IMG/VR virus record: IMGVR_UViG_3300043446_004804
Location: 1-42,745 of that record
DNA from: a virus
Reading direction: 5' to 3' (one strand)
DNA length: 42,745 bases
Notes under the pieces: generated by a model
Seen by the model: only the letters and a program-made list of their open reading frames with translations
What the model was told of the DNA's origin: nothing
Database searches by the model: none
Translations under genes and position numbers: made by a program
Shown here: piece by piece, positions 15,224-27,200 of the stretch
Layout of the letters: each line of letters starts with the position of its first letter
How positions within the stretch are numbered: position 1 is the stretch's first letter

Positions 15224-18200
15224 TCAAGCCAAAGCAATAACTCTTAGATCTTTTATTCTTGGAACATAAACTTGATTTGTGGATGTTCCAATTAATTTTA
15301 TTCTATATGATCTAAATGGCGATAAATTATCAATAGTAAATGTGTATTCTTTATAATCTAATTCTGGCGAATTAAATTGGAGAGATGTTGATGGTGTAAC
15401 AAAAGAATCCGGTTTTCCATTATTATCTTCTATTGCTATTATTTGTGATCTATAATCAAGATTGTCATAACCTGGGAAAGGAGTGAATATTGGACTAAAT
15501 CCAGGAGTTTCGCCTATACTGTAAAATGCTCTTAAATCGGAATAAGAATTGATATAAGCATTTAATAAAATTTTAATAGAAGATGCAGGATTCTCTAATA
15601 CTATTTCTTTTGAAATGTATTGGAATGCTGTTGGATCATCCGCAATAGAATTAACTCTATTATCAGATGCATAATCTTCTATAATTTTATTAATTCGGTT
15701 TGAAGTTAAAATACAACTTATTCTTTGGGAATCAATAACTGGGGATAAGTAAGAATTTGTAGTTTCAAGTGATAATCTCATATTTAATGATTTATTGCCA
15801 TCTACGTCTGTTAGATTGTTAGATTCATTAATCTTTGAACAAATTAATCTTGGTGATGAAAGATAATTTGACTTATTTAATGAAATAGTTTCAAATCCAT
15901 TATCAATAAACGCAATTTCATTTCCACTAATACTACTTCCCGTAATTGTTCTAATTTCTCCCGTAAGAGATGTTCCTTGTACAGTAACATTTTGTACTAA
16001 TGGAGTTAAAATCTCAAATGGAATATTTTGAGTAGCAGTTACATTATATCCTCCAGAAGATTTTGTTGTATTTTGATATAAATCACTATATCCGATTCCA
16101 ATAGATCTATCTACTCCATCAGAGCTCATATCTAATTTTATGTGATAATAATCAAAATCTACTGGATTTTCTACCGTAGCATTATTTAAATCGTGAGTTT
16201 TATTAATTCTTCTCAAAGAAACTCCGTTAGTTTCGTATTTATAAACTGGAGATCCATTTAGATGTGAAGATATTATTGAAGAATCTATTCCTCTAACAAT
16301 ATTTCCGCCTACAACATTTCCCGATATAGAAGTGTATTCAATTATTTCATTATCTATAAGTAAATATCCTGGATTTGATGTTCCAATACCAACACCTTCA
16401 AATATTGAGAAAGATGATGCATCTTCAAGAGATAATGATCCAACAGTATCAGATGAATAATCAACTACAAGGCGAGTTGGTTTAATATCTGATTCTACAC
16501 CAGATATTCTAACATAATTATTTGATGCATACATTCCATGATTTTTATGATTTACTTTTATATGTAATCCATCATTTTCTGTAACTATGTCATCAATTAA
16601 AACATTTCCACCCAACGAAGAATTTAGATATGTTGTTATTCCAGAACTATTAATGTATTTTAGAGAAGTTCCCGCACCAATTTCAAACTGCCCCTGAACA
16701 TTATCAATTATCAATTGATTTATATTTGCAATTGAAGTAATAGAAAATCTTGCATTTGATCCAACGGGAGTAGATCCAATACTACTTATTCCTACTACAT
16801 CACCAACTTGATATCCATTTCCTCCAGAATAAATGGTTGCTGCAATTGCTACTCCATTTGAAATTGTAATATTTGCAGTAGCTCCAGTTCCTTTTCCTGT
16901 AATTGTTGTTAAATTGACATCATTGAAGGTAAAACCACCGGATCCTGGGGTATATCCAATACCAGAATTACTTACGGATAATGAACCAAATGCACTACCT
17001 GCACTTCCAACATAATTACCTCTACCAGAAGTAGATTCTTGAATCATAGTATTTCCAACTACTAATTTGGAATCATTAATAGTTGATGCTAGACTTACTC
17101 TAATTTTTTTGGAATTAAAGTTTAATGAGTTTGGTAATAGATTTGCAATTTGTTTATTTCCTAATGTTAAATCTGGATTGTAGAATTCAACATTTCCACT
17201 TTCTATAAAATCTGCTCTGTATAATGTAAATTTGAGATCTTCCCACTGACTTGCTTCCCAAGTCGATGCGTTCTGTGATTTAAATAGAGAACCAAGATAC
17301 GGTTGATTTGAGATATATGTTTGTGATATTAAATCATTTTCTCCTATTCTGGATATGTATACACTATATTTTGTGGATACTGAAGCAAGACATATGCAAT
17401 ATTCATTTCCACCCTCTAGATAAACTGGTGCTTTAAATTGAACTCTAGTTGCAACAGATCCATCCACCGAAACATTAACTTCATCTGGATCTAATATTAT
17501 TTCGGAAAATGGAATTACATACTGGGTAGGAAATCCGCCCTGCATAGTTCTCAATTGGAATGTAACTGGAACATTATCATCGTCTTTTGATTTAAAGAAA
17601 ACATCACAACTAGTTAAAAATACTCCAGTATCGTTATCTACTATAAATGATTGTGCTAAAGGATCGTACCATCCAAAGAATTGGCTTGTTGTCCTACTGC
17701 TTATAGTTCTAGTAGAAACTACTTGACTTGAGGCAACTCTAGAAACTGATCTTTGTTCAAATTCTTGCTTGTTTTCTATTCTAGCATTTCTTACTGAAAT
17801 AATATTTTCTTGTACAGTTTCAAGTGTTCCACTTGAAGTAAATCCCTCTTCTGCTATTGTTGTTGCGGAGTTTTGGTCATTTGAAGTATTGTTTACTAAA
17901 GTAAATGTTTTTGTTCCTACTTCAAATCTTGGATGTATATTTAAATTTGGATTTGGAACATATAGAGATCCCAGTAATGTTGCTGCCAGATCAGAAACCA
18001 ATCTCACATTAGAAATAGTTGCTTGTGCTTTACTTGATTGTCCAATTAAAACCATTCCACTATCCACCCAACCATTAAATTCTCCTTGAGGAGAATTTGC
18101 TAAAGAAAATGTATCTATGTTTAATATTGTAGAAGTTGAAGAATAAGATCCAGATAAGTTTTGGTAATTATATGGATTTTGTGGATACGTTGAGGTTGGT

Positions 18201-21200
18201 GCATCATAAGGACCTTCTCTATGATTACTTTGAGCAACTCTAAAGGTTATTTTGGGAGAAACATCTTGGGGAGATTGTCCCAATCCAGTTTTTTCCATAT
18301 ATCCAACTACAGTTTCTCCAACCTCAAAAGTTCCAGAAACCATAGAAATTTCTAAAAGTTTTGGAATACAATATTGGGTAACATTGACACCATCAAAGAA
18401 AGCATATACTTGCGTTAGTGGTTTGAGTTTTTTGGATACAAATTGAATATTTCTAGACCTCATATAAGGAATAATTTCCCTACTTACAGTTCTATCTCCA
18501 ACTGATGTTCTATCAAATTGTTCTGTAATGACTGTTCTATTGCCGGTTCTACTTTCTACTCCAGTATCTCTAGTAGTCCTTATAGTATCTTCTAGCACAG
18601 AAGTGGTAGTGTTAAGAGTCCATCCAGCCCAGTTTGAAGTTGTAGTTGTTCTATTTGATGTTGAAATTGTAATATCTTGTCCTGTCCAATTTGTAGACCA
18701 AGCATTCCATATTGTTGGAGCAAATCCAGTTTGAGGGTCTACATTTAAAGTTCTTGAAGCATCTGCCATTGTCTGAGCATAATTTCCCTCAGTTTCAATA
18801 ATTTTTGCTTCTAACCTTACCGTATCTACCCAAGTATCAGATGCGGGTGTTAATTCTACAGTTCCTTGCCAAAAACTAATTAAAAATGGAGTAACGCTTT
18901 CTGATCTAGTTGCAAATGTTTGCTTTAACCATTCAACTTCAGCGTAGTCTAATGTTATAATGTCTTCAGTTTTTCTAACATTAATTCCCTCAATTTGAGT
19001 AAATGCTAAATCCGATCTTGGATCAATTCCAACCACCGGACCATTTATTAGATCAATTGAAGTTGTGTAATGGCTAGGTCTCAGCTCCTTATTCTGAGCA
19101 TCAATGCTATTTTTTATTTGAGATTTATCTTCTTGTGCTAAAATAGAAGTAAAATTATCAACGAAGAATCCTGATTTAAATCTATTCAATCCATTAGAGT
19201 CTGGAACAAATAAATTGGTAGTATTGGATTCTAATAAAGATAATGATGTATAATACTCTAGATTTTTAATTCTATTCTCAAGTTGTCTGATGTCAGACAT
19301 TCTATATCTTTTATGCTCTAAAAATTGAATAGATGCTTCGTTTGAATCATAAAGATATGGTGGTAAATAAATTGATGATATCTCTAAAGAATCATCTATA
19401 AAAACTGGTTTTTCTGGTTTTTCTGAAGGAGTTCCATATTGAACTTGAAACTTTCCATCCTTAGATAGGTAAATGGTATCAATTCTGCCTAAGTAGAATG
19501 CAAATGTTGTTATTATAGTCTCATCAGAAGCTAATATATTTGATGATGAATTATTAACAGAATCAAAATTTCTTCCATAAAATTCAAGTGGAGATCTAGT
19601 TTCTTCGGATACTGTATATTGATTTACTCTTGGTCTTATATCAATCAAATCAGTTACTCTTAAATCATTTACCCTCGGTATATCTGTAGTATAATTAAAA
19701 GTATCATAAGAATTTTTAGAAGTAACATCTCCCGTATCAGTAGAATCATAATAACCACTTTCAAAATATACCTTTATTTTTTTTGAAGGCTCTAAAGAAT
19801 TTTCTTTTCTAATAAGATATCCATAATTATAAAATGTTCCATTCTGCCCATTATTATACTTATAATTAGAAGAAATATTAAAACTTAAACTATCTAATGC
19901 AATAATTTGTGCTGAAATTTTACTTTCAGAAAAATTAATTACTTCACCCTCATTAAAACTATATTGATTTTTGTATATTAATGAAATTTGAGAAGAAGTT
20001 AATTTTTCGGCAACAATAGCTATTGCACCACTAGTAGTTCCTATTATTTCTTCTCCAATTATTAATTCAGAAGTTGTAGAAGATGAGCTTGTTATTGAAG
20101 AAAGAACTGCTTTAGGCGCAGATGGATTATTTGTATCCGATGACTCATAAATAGAATGAATTTTTATAATATCTGGAATATTTAAAGATATTATTTCATC
20201 CTGAACTCTTGTTCCATATGGATAAAGACCATAAGATAATCCATCGTCAAAAGTTGTTTCTCCTATTCCAGATCCGGGATATTTTGACTTATCTATAATT
20301 AAACTATTAACTCTATTTTTTCTTTTTACTTTAGATTTTGGTTTTATTTTTTGCAGGGTTGTTATTAAAGTTGCGCCAGTGTCATTTGATCCCAAGTTGT
20401 AAATTTGTAGTTGAGTTCCGCCGGAAGAAAAAGAAAATTTATCAGAAGTTAAATACTCTGTTGATCCATCTGATCTAATTAGAGAATATCTTCTTTCATC
20501 AAAAGGCATAAAAGTTTCGTTCTCACCGGCAACCAGATTTGATGACAACTTATTTGATGAAATATTTACTGTGAATGACTTTCTTACTGTTAATATTGAA
20601 TTTGATATATCTACATTCGCTATGTTATTTTTTGGTAATTTAGTATAAAGTGTATTATCTGCCGAATTTTCAAGTTGTGTATTTAGAACTTTTAAATCAT
20701 ATACTTGTAGAGAAGATGATGTGGGTAATTTACCATCAGATACTCCAGAAACACTGGTTACTCCAACTACTGAAACTGAATTTAAGTTTACATTTACAAC
20801 TTTTGCAACTATAGGATCTGCTGATGAAGTTAAATCTGAATATTGAATTAAATCGTTAATTTTTATATTTGATGTGGAGAAAACCGGATTTGTGCTGCTT
20901 ATAGTGCTTATTCCACTAGAAGATGGTGTAATTGATGCCACTCCAACATTGAATAATGTAGATTGTATAACATCAGCGTTAAAAGTAGATGCTGCACCAA
21001 CAGGACTATATACTGATTTTACATTAGAGATTCCATAAGAAGTTACAGAAATTCCAATATATCCACTATTGATTCCATCGAAAGAAAATGATTCATTTTC
21101 AATAAATTTGCCTTGGACATCATATACAGTAATAGTTTTTCCTACAGAAACCGTGTCTTTTAAAAATCCAGTAGCTCCACTATTATTGCCTTTAATATAT

Positions 21201-22666
21201 GTTGGAACTGAAAGACTTATATCGGCATTTAAAATTATTTTTGTAAATGTTTGAATATCATATAAAGAAATATGCCACTCATTTAAATTTTTATTTGATG
21301 ATTGGTAAGAACCTGATTGTAATTTAAAATCATATACTCTAGCAAGTCCTATTTCATCTCCAGCAGGAGAATATCTTGATACACCTACTCTAGAATCTCT
21401 TAAGCTTAAAACAAAAGTATTTCCTAAACCTACTGTTGGGCATCCATAAACCCTGTTTAATCTCAGAGTTGGTCCAGTATTATATACTAAAGATTGATTT
21501 TCTAAAATTTTAGTTGTTCTTGGCTTATTTACATCTAAAAATGTTGTTGATAAAGTTTCTAATTCATATCCACGAACAAAAGCTTTTCCTGGAGATATTT
21601 GATAAACTGCCAAATTATCATTTGGAGTTTGTCCCCCATAAGTGAGTTGATTGGTATTAAATATTCCCTGATTTCCAATTTTATTATCTAAAGAGTCTCT
21701 TACAGAAATTTCAAATGGCGAAACTATGTAATCTCCGGACTCTGCATATGTTCTCCTAGCTAATTCATCTCTAACAATACTATATTCTCCGGTTACTGTT
21801 TTTGATCTTATTATTCCATCATTAATTGTAGCTAATTCTATAAAATTATTATCATCAAAATCCGTCAAACTTTTTTTATAAAGGAAAGCTGATATTTTTA
21901 GTCTATCTGCTCCTGGAGCTGCATAGTTATTATTCCCCTGAGAATTATCATTCAATTCTTCATCAATGTCAGATGTTATTATTTGCTCATCTACAAACAA
22001 TCCAACTCTATAGTTTGGTCTATTTGAATATTGATCTAATAACAAAGTTTCGGTATTTACATTTACAAACTGCCCACGAATAAAATACACGCCTTCAGAA
22101 ATATTAAAAGAAGCTGCAACTGCCGCAGATTCATTTGCTATTGTTATTGCAAAAGGACTATTTGCTGTTATTATACTATTTCCAAGCAAACCAGATGTGA
22201 TAGAAGTGTTGCAAGTCAATAACTCTCCATCAGAAAACTGCTGTGTTGAATTATTAACTGTACTTGAATTTAAATAATTGATGTATAAAGTTAGGTTGCC
22301 TCTTTCCGAATCTTGTGGAAAAAGTATTTTATCTACTACTGCAGAGACTCCAGAAGTTTGTCCCGTTATCTTTTTCCCAACTAATTGATCTGCATATGCA
22401 GATACAGGAACTCCCAAATAATCATTTTGTAATTGTATACAATAATACAGTGAATTATATCCAGTATTTCCAGGTATTACTTTGGCACCTTCTTTAAAAA
22501 AGTGTTTGCCAAATTTCTCAATCTGATTCTGTAGAATTGATTGTAATGTAGTTAATTCTCTTGCCTGTACTGGATATCCCGGTTTAAAAAGAACTCTATG
22601 GTAGTCATTATCGGGATTAAAGTCATCGAAATATGGAGCTACATTTAGATTGGTTTGCTGGGACAT
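15224..22666 (-). CDS. Giant baseplate/virion protein in gp10 position (DUF4815-like), 2480 aa
   Basis: The N-terminus has NVAPYFDDFNPDNDYHRVLF, then KPGYPVQARELTTLQSILQNQIEKFG and KHFFKEGAKVIPG (residues 7-65), the pattern I associate with DUF4815 structural proteins. The central part has VFFKSKDDDNVPVTFQLRTMQGGFP and VYLEGGNEYCICL. Residues about 1895-1975 hold two G-x-G-Y type repeats (SGIGYTPG, GGNGYQVG), and about 2100-2145 a module with LLIDNEIIEY, VRGIDSS and SHLNGSPVY. The C-terminus has MRLSLETTN, LSPVIDSQR and FRSYRIKLIGTSTNQVYVPRIKDLRV. It occupies the place of T4 genes 9-12 and wac but does not resemble T4 gp9. A baseplate or tail appendage role fits synteny. It follows gp8 by 6 bases with no promoter between. 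Confidence 0.9.
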   Translation of the reverse strand: MSQQTNLNVAPYFDDFNPDNDYHRVLFKPGYPVQARELTTLQSILQNQIEKFGKHFFKEGAKVIPGNTGYNSLYYCIQLQNDYLGVPVSAYADQLVGKKITGQTSGVSAVVDKILFPQDSERGNLTLYINYLNSSTVNNSTQQFSDGELLTCNTSITSGLLGNSIITANSPFAITIANESAAVAASFNISEGVYFIRGQFVNVNTETLLLDQYSNRPNYRVGLFVDEQIITSDIDEELNDNSQGNNNYAAPGADRLKISAFLYKKSLTDFDDNNFIELATINDGIIRSKTVTGEYSIVRDELARRTYAESGDYIVSPFEISVRDSLDNKIGNQGIFNTNQLTYGGQTPNDNLAVYQISPGKAFVRGYELETLSTTFLDVNKPRTTKILENQSLVYNTGPTLRLNRVYGCPTVGLGNTFVLSLRDSRVGVSRYSPAGDEIGLARVYDFKLQSGSYQSSNKNLNEWHISLYDIQTFTKIILNADISLSVPTYIKGNNSGATGFLKDTVSVGKTITVYDVQGKFIENESFSFDGINSGYIGISVTSYGISNVKSVYSPVGAASTFNADVIQSTLFNVGVASITPSSSGISTISSTNPVFSTSNIKINDLIQYSDLTSSADPIVAKVVNVNLNSVSVVGVTSVSGVSDGKLPTSSSLQVYDLKVLNTQLENSADNTLYTKLPKNNIANVDISNSILTVRKSFTVNISSNKLSSNLVAGENETFMPFDERRYSLIRSDGSTEYLTSDKFSFSSGGTQLQIYNLGSNDTGATLITTLQKIKPKSKVKRKNRVNSLIIDKSKYPGSGIGETTFDDGLSYGLYPYGTRVQDEIISLNIPDIIKIHSIYESSDTNNPSAPKAVLSSITSSSSTTSELIIGEEIIGTTSGAIAIVAEKLTSSQISLIYKNQYSFNEGEVINFSESKISAQIIALDSLSFNISSNYKYNNGQNGTFYNYGYLIRKENSLEPSKKIKVYFESGYYDSTDTGDVTSKNSYDTFNYTTDIPRVNDLRVTDLIDIRPRVNQYTVSEETRSPLEFYGRNFDSVNNSSSNILASDETIITTFAFYLGRIDTIYLSKDGKFQVQYGTPSEKPEKPVFIDDSLEISSIYLPPYLYDSNEASIQFLEHKRYRMSDIRQLENRIKNLEYYTSLSLLESNTTNLFVPDSNGLNRFKSGFFVDNFTSILAQEDKSQIKNSIDAQNKELRPSHYTTSIDLINGPVVGIDPRSDLAFTQIEGINVRKTEDIITLDYAEVEWLKQTFATRSESVTPFLISFWQGTVELTPASDTWVDTVRLEAKIIETEGNYAQTMADASRTLNVDPQTGFAPTIWNAWSTNWTGQDITISTSNRTTTTSNWAGWTLNTTTSVLEDTIRTTRDTGVESRTGNRTVITEQFDRTSVGDRTVSREIIPYMRSRNIQFVSKKLKPLTQVYAFFDGVNVTQYCIPKLLEISMVSGTFEVGETVVGYMEKTGLGQSPQDVSPKITFRVAQSNHREGPYDAPTSTYPQNPYNYQNLSGSYSSTSTILNIDTFSLANSPQGEFNGWVDSGMVLIGQSSKAQATISNVRLVSDLAATLLGSLYVPNPNLNIHPRFEVGTKTFTLVNNTSNDQNSATTIAEEGFTSSGTLETVQENIISVRNARIENKQEFEQRSVSRVASSQVVSTRTISSRTTSQFFGWYDPLAQSFIVDNDTGVFLTSCDVFFKSKDDDNVPVTFQLRTMQGGFPTQYVIPFSEIILDPDEVNVSVDGSVATRVQFKAPVYLEGGNEYCICLASVSTKYSVYISRIGENDLISQTYISNQPYLGSLFKSQNASTWEASQWEDLKFTLYRADFIESGNVEFYNPDLTLGNKQIANLLPNSLNFNSKKIRVSLASTINDSKLVVGNTMIQESTSGRGNYVGSAGSAFGSLSVSNSGIGYTPGSGGFTFNDVNLTTITGKGTGATANITISNGVAIAATIYSGGNGYQVGDVVGISSIGSTPVGSNARFSITSIANINQLIIDNVQGQFEIGAGTSLKYINSSGITTYLNSSLGGNVLIDDIVTENDGLHIKVNHKNHGMYASNNYVRISGVESDIKPTRLVVDYSSDTVGSLSLEDASSFSIFEGVGIGTSNPGYLLIDNEIIEYTSISGNVVGGNIVRGIDSSIISSHLNGSPVYKYETNGVSLRRINKTHDLNNATVENPVDFDYYHIKLDMSSDGVDRSIGIGYSDLYQNTTKSSGGYNVTATQNIPFEILTPLVQNVTVQGTSLTGEIRTITGSSISGNEIAFIDNGFETISLNKSNYLSSPRLICSKINESNNLTDVDGNKSLNMRLSLETTNSYLSPVIDSQRISCILTSNRINKIIEDYASDNRVNSIADDPTAFQYISKEIVLENPASSIKILLNAYINSYSDLRAFYSIGETPGFSPIFTPFPGYDNLDYRSQIIAIEDNNGKPDSFVTPSTSLQFNSPELDYKEYTFTIDNLSPFRSYRIKLIGTSTNQVYVPRIKDLRVIALA

Positions 22667-22672
22667 AATTCG

Positions 22673-24229
22673 TTAAAACTGCAAAATGACTTTAATATCT
22701 TCTTTTTGATTTAATGATCTTGTTATTGCTGGTCTATTGTCAACATATATTATATCTCCAGAATGCTTTTTAACTTCTGGATTTGAAATTCCACTTGCAA
22801 ATGTTTGACCAAGATAATATGTTCTATTATTTATTACTGTAGATATACCTGTAAAGGAAGTATCTATTGATAAAGTAACAGATCCTCCAAGAATAGATAG
22901 AGATCCTGTTCCTGCAGGAGAACTTGTAAATTCTACTAGATCTGTTCCGTAATTGACAAAATTAGGATCTAAATTTGCTTGCTGGGTTCCATCGAAACCA
23001 AACCCATATAAAGTTCTATCTTGCCAATATTTAAGAACTCCTGTTGTAGAATTATAACTAATAACTCTTCCAATAGCAGTAGTTCCTGTAGAGACTGTTT
23101 GTGTGATGTATGAGTCTGATGAAAAAACTGCAGAACTATATCCAATTCCAATTAAACGTAATGCACCAACAGCACTAGCTTTATTTGATGTTAAAATAGT
23201 TCCTGAAGTTACTTGTGGATTTTTTACTATCCCTATCCTAGATATTTGATTGCCAGTAATAAAATCTGGGTTCTCATTATCATTTTCTATTCTTGAATAA
23301 AGTAATACATTATAAGCACCTAATTCTCTATAAATATCATATCCGTGTCCTCCTTTAGGTGAAATAATAACATCAAAAGTTGGACTAGTTGTTCCTGTGG
23401 GGACATCGCCAGCAACCAAATCAACAATACCATAAGTATATCCGGATCCTTGATTTGAAACTGTTATTGATTCTATTTCTTCATTATTTACAACAACAGT
23501 ACACTCTGCAGAAGTTCCATCGCCTTTAATTGGAACATTTTTATAAGTTTTTGAAATTCCTAAACCAGATCCTCTGTTTGTTATAGTAACTATTTTAATT
23601 GATCCATCAACAGAATTATTTCTTACTGGTAAATTGTCCGATGAAGAATCCCAATTTTGAGGAACCGGAATGAAATCAGTTGATTCAAATTTTATAAAAT
23701 CAGATGGTTTAATTGTATAAAGATATTTCCAAATATAACCATCTCCACTAGAACCTGCAGATCTAGGTTCCAAATCTACAAATGTTGGTTCATCTAAAGA
23801 GGGTTTACCATTTGGAGTTTCTGGAGATATTCCATTAAATAAACATATATAAACCTTATATTCACTATTCATCACAAAATAAAACGATGAATATAAATTA
23901 GTAGCACCAGATATTTTTGCAACGTTGGTTCTACTATAATCGTGTCTATACATATCATAAGTAGTCCCTGAGGACCAAATTCTCTTAGGAATAACCTGCC
24001 TCACATCAGAAGATGTAATTTTTTTCAAGGCAATCATAGTATCCCAATAAGAATTTTCTTCATCAAAACAATCTTTTGGTGAAGGTGGATCCTCATCCCA
24101 ATTTACTTGATATTCACTTGAATTTGGCAATCCAATAAAAGAGTAATAAGAATCTGTGTTAGAATTAACACCATCAACAAAGTTTTTGGCATTTAATATT
24201 CTAATTTGATCAGTTATAATGGCAGACAT
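22673..24229 (-). CDS. 8: Baseplate wedge protein gp8
   Basis: The 518-aa protein (T4 gp8 is 334 aa) is a wedge component. The N-terminal half is gp8-like: YYSFIGLPNSSEYQVNWDEDPP, YWDTMIALKKITSSDVRQVIP, YKVYICLFNGISPETPNGKPS, and SGDGYIWKYLYTIKPSDFIKFES, up to about residue 185. After this are ITNRGSGLGISKTY and VSNQGSGYTYG, two copies of the G-x-G-Y repeat, which account for part of the extra length. A late promoter lies immediately upstream, overlapping the end of the gp7-position gene. No clear Shine-Dalgarno is visible. Confidence 0.93.
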   Translation of the reverse strand: MSAIITDQIRILNAKNFVDGVNSNTDSYYSFIGLPNSSEYQVNWDEDPPSPKDCFDEENSYWDTMIALKKITSSDVRQVIPKRIWSSGTTYDMYRHDYSRTNVAKISGATNLYSSFYFVMNSEYKVYICLFNGISPETPNGKPSLDEPTFVDLEPRSAGSSGDGYIWKYLYTIKPSDFIKFESTDFIPVPQNWDSSSDNLPVRNNSVDGSIKIVTITNRGSGLGISKTYKNVPIKGDGTSAECTVVVNNEEIESITVSNQGSGYTYGIVDLVAGDVPTGTTSPTFDVIISPKGGHGYDIYRELGAYNVLLYSRIENDNENPDFITGNQISRIGIVKNPQVTSGTILTSNKASAVGALRLIGIGYSSAVFSSDSYITQTVSTGTTAIGRVISYNSTTGVLKYWQDRTLYGFGFDGTQQANLDPNFVNYGTDLVEFTSSPAGTGSLSILGGSVTLSIDTSFTGISTVINNRTYYLGQTFASGISNPEVKKHSGDIIYVDNRPAITRSLNQKEDIKVILQF

Positions 24230-24241
24230 TTTGGAGTTTTT

Positions 24242-24253
24242 TATTTATTTATG
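24242..24253 (-). promoter_or_regulatory. Late promoter core CATAAATAAATA for gp8
   Basis: The minus strand reads CATAAATAAATA, giving CATAAATA and AATAAATA registers 16 and 12 bases before ATG 24229. It overlaps the TAA stop of the 4042-aa gene. Confidence 0.55.
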
Positions 24254-27200
24254 GAACGTAGTTTATATATTTTAATGGTTTTGTTCTTCTAACAATAGTT
24301 CCTGTCGATATTCCAACATAACCCGATTGATTGTAAGAATTGTAAGAAATTTCCTTACTTCTTGAAGATAGATCAATTTTTCCCCAACTATAGTTGCCGT
24401 AAAAAGAACTTGAACCTAGTCCTGTTAAAGAATTATAATTTGCTACGCTTACTGTAACTTTGGCAACATAAGTAACTCCAAGTCCTGGACAAGAAGTTTG
24501 TGCAATAGAAACTGATGCAACTCTATAGATATTATCTAAGAAAGTTGTTCCTATTCCTATAATTGCTCTATTTTCATCCAAAGAAGTTACTGAGTTTCCA
24601 ATATTGGTATTATAAACTGCAAAATAATATCCGGTTTGTATTCCACTGATAGTTGTTACCCCAGTTATTGCACTATTTCTAAGGAATGAATCTCTTTCAA
24701 TCACCAGATCAAACACTATTCCAGTAGAAGCTACTCCTACTGAAGTAGTAGAAACTCCACTAATAATTCCAAAATCTCCACTATAACTTGATACTGTATT
24801 AGTTTCTGCTGATAAAATTTGTGGAGGTTCTATTAATACTTGTGGTGGATTTGTATGTGTATATCCTACTCCAGGATAAACTACGGTTATTGAAGTAACT
24901 ATACCCGAAGAAATATAAGAGGTGGCAGAAGCTCTAAGAGTCGTTCCTAGACCGACTGGAGACTCTACAGTAACCGATGGATTGGAAAGATAACCAAACC
25001 CACCATTAGAAATTTGTATAGAGCTTATAGTTCCAGCAATCGATACTACTGCTGTTGCAGATGCAGCAACTTTTGATTCTTGCGAAATAAAAGTTACTTG
25101 TTTTTGGAAATCCAAACTAATATCACTTTCATTTATTTGATTGAAAAATGGTCTGACATTATCAACAAATATGATTGTAGACCCAATACCAACAGATTTG
25201 ATCAAATATGATACTGGATTAATTATTGGTTCATAAAGCATCCTATCTTTAGAAATTTCCTGTTCATCTATAATTTTATCTTCTGTTTGGCGGCACCAAG
25301 TTAAAGTTCTATATAAAGATTCATCTTCAGTATTTCCTGGACCAAAATAAGGATTTGTTTTTATAGCATCTGAAGACAATAATGATGTGACAGTTCTATC
25401 TTCTTCTTGAAGCGATGATGATTGTCCTAACAGTGAATCATAATTTAAGGTAATTTCATCTCCAATTTTTACAGTTTCCAATATATTTCTATCAACAACA
25501 TCAACAGATCCAGAACCTTTATAGAAAATTATCTTGCATTTGTCATTTGTTTCCGGAATTCCATCAACTATGCCTTTTGGTGCTTCGGTAAATGTAATTG
25601 CACTGCCCCCATCAAAGATATAACCTTCTCCCGGAATTTGTAATATATCGTTCACAAATACTAATAATAAATCTTCAACATTTATATTTGATCCTTTTGC
25701 CGCTTTTATAGAATACAAATTGCCGGAAATAGTTAATGGGAATGTTGTTGTTTCTCCATCAAATAATTCTGATATATCATCAAAAACTTGAAGTTCTCCT
25801 AATGACCATCCACTAAAAGTATCTGATATAACAGACTGGATTGATAATCTAAATTCATTTGATTCATTAAAAGATGATGTTGTAGGAATTCCAATAGATC
25901 CCAAAATAGGAACTGTTAAAATCTCATTCTGGGCATATCCATATCCAGTATTTTTTATTTCAAACTCAATAATACTCGATCCTTGTCCAACAACAACATC
26001 TATTGTTGCTGCAGTTCCAAATCCAGAAACTGAAGAAGAACTGTAAACCAGAGGAATATCTGAATAAGATAATGGATCATCAAATATTACTTTTGGTGGA
26101 TTGGAAGAAGTATAACCAATTCCGGGATTTGTAATAGCAACTCCTACAATATGTCCACCGATAGCACTTGCAATTCCAATATATTCTATATAAAAATCAT
26201 TTGAGTCATAAGTTTGAATACCAACTCTTATATTTTGAATACCCGATCTATATCCAGATCCACTGTTTCCAATACTTATAGAACTTATAGTCCCTGAAAT
26301 TGAAACTACTGCAGTACCTCCAGCACTAACTAAAGGTTGATAACCAAATCCCTCTGAAGATCCAACAGAAACTATTATTCCACCTGTCGGCAAACTTGAA
26401 GAATTAACGTCATATGCAACTGATGTCCCTGCTCCAGTAAAAGTAATTGAAGTTATTCCAGAAGTTTCTGATAGATTATAATTATAACTTACTCCAGGAC
26501 CTTGGAAAACTCCATTCACTAAAATAATAGCATTTTCATTGTATATTCCTGATATATTTGATTTTGAAGAAGTTAATCTAAATGTATTATTTGTACCATT
26601 AAAGTTACTTGAAATATCATCAAAAATATAATTTTTGTAATACGCATCATTTGTTCCGTTTGGTATTCCAGATCTCATAAAAGATCTTCCTTGGAATCTG
26701 GAAGAAACTGTTATACCTTCCCAATCTCTTTCATCTGGTGGATTTGTTGATGCTGATAAAGGAATTTTGCCATAAGGTGCCTCTACAAAATTAAGTATAT
26801 TATCCACTATATTATAATTTCCTGTAACTTTAGTCACAAGACTTCCGGTTGAATATCCGGCAACATTTGTTCCCAACCAAGGCCTTCTGACGTTAACAGA
26901 ATTTGTACTTCCAATACCGACAGATTCTATTTTCATTATTTCGTTGCCTATTTTAATCAAATCTCCACCATAGAAAGATCCTATGCCAGTAAAGTATAAA
27001 ATGTCATCAGTTGTAAAAGCATTTACGGATAATTGTGAAGTTTGTGATGTTGCGACTATAGGAGATTGAATAATGTTATCTATAGATATAATAACTTTTG
27101 CATTTTGGTTTGTTCCAACAAATCTATGATTTGTGCCAATACCCGCCGAAGTTAAATTTAACGTTTTTGGAATTGACTTTAATGCGTCTTCTGCTGTTGC

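Noticed and set aside
15224-22666. Assigning the 2480-aa gene to T4 gp9
   Set aside because: Its N-terminus does not resemble T4 gp9; only position supports a gp9/gp10 link, so no gene number is given.
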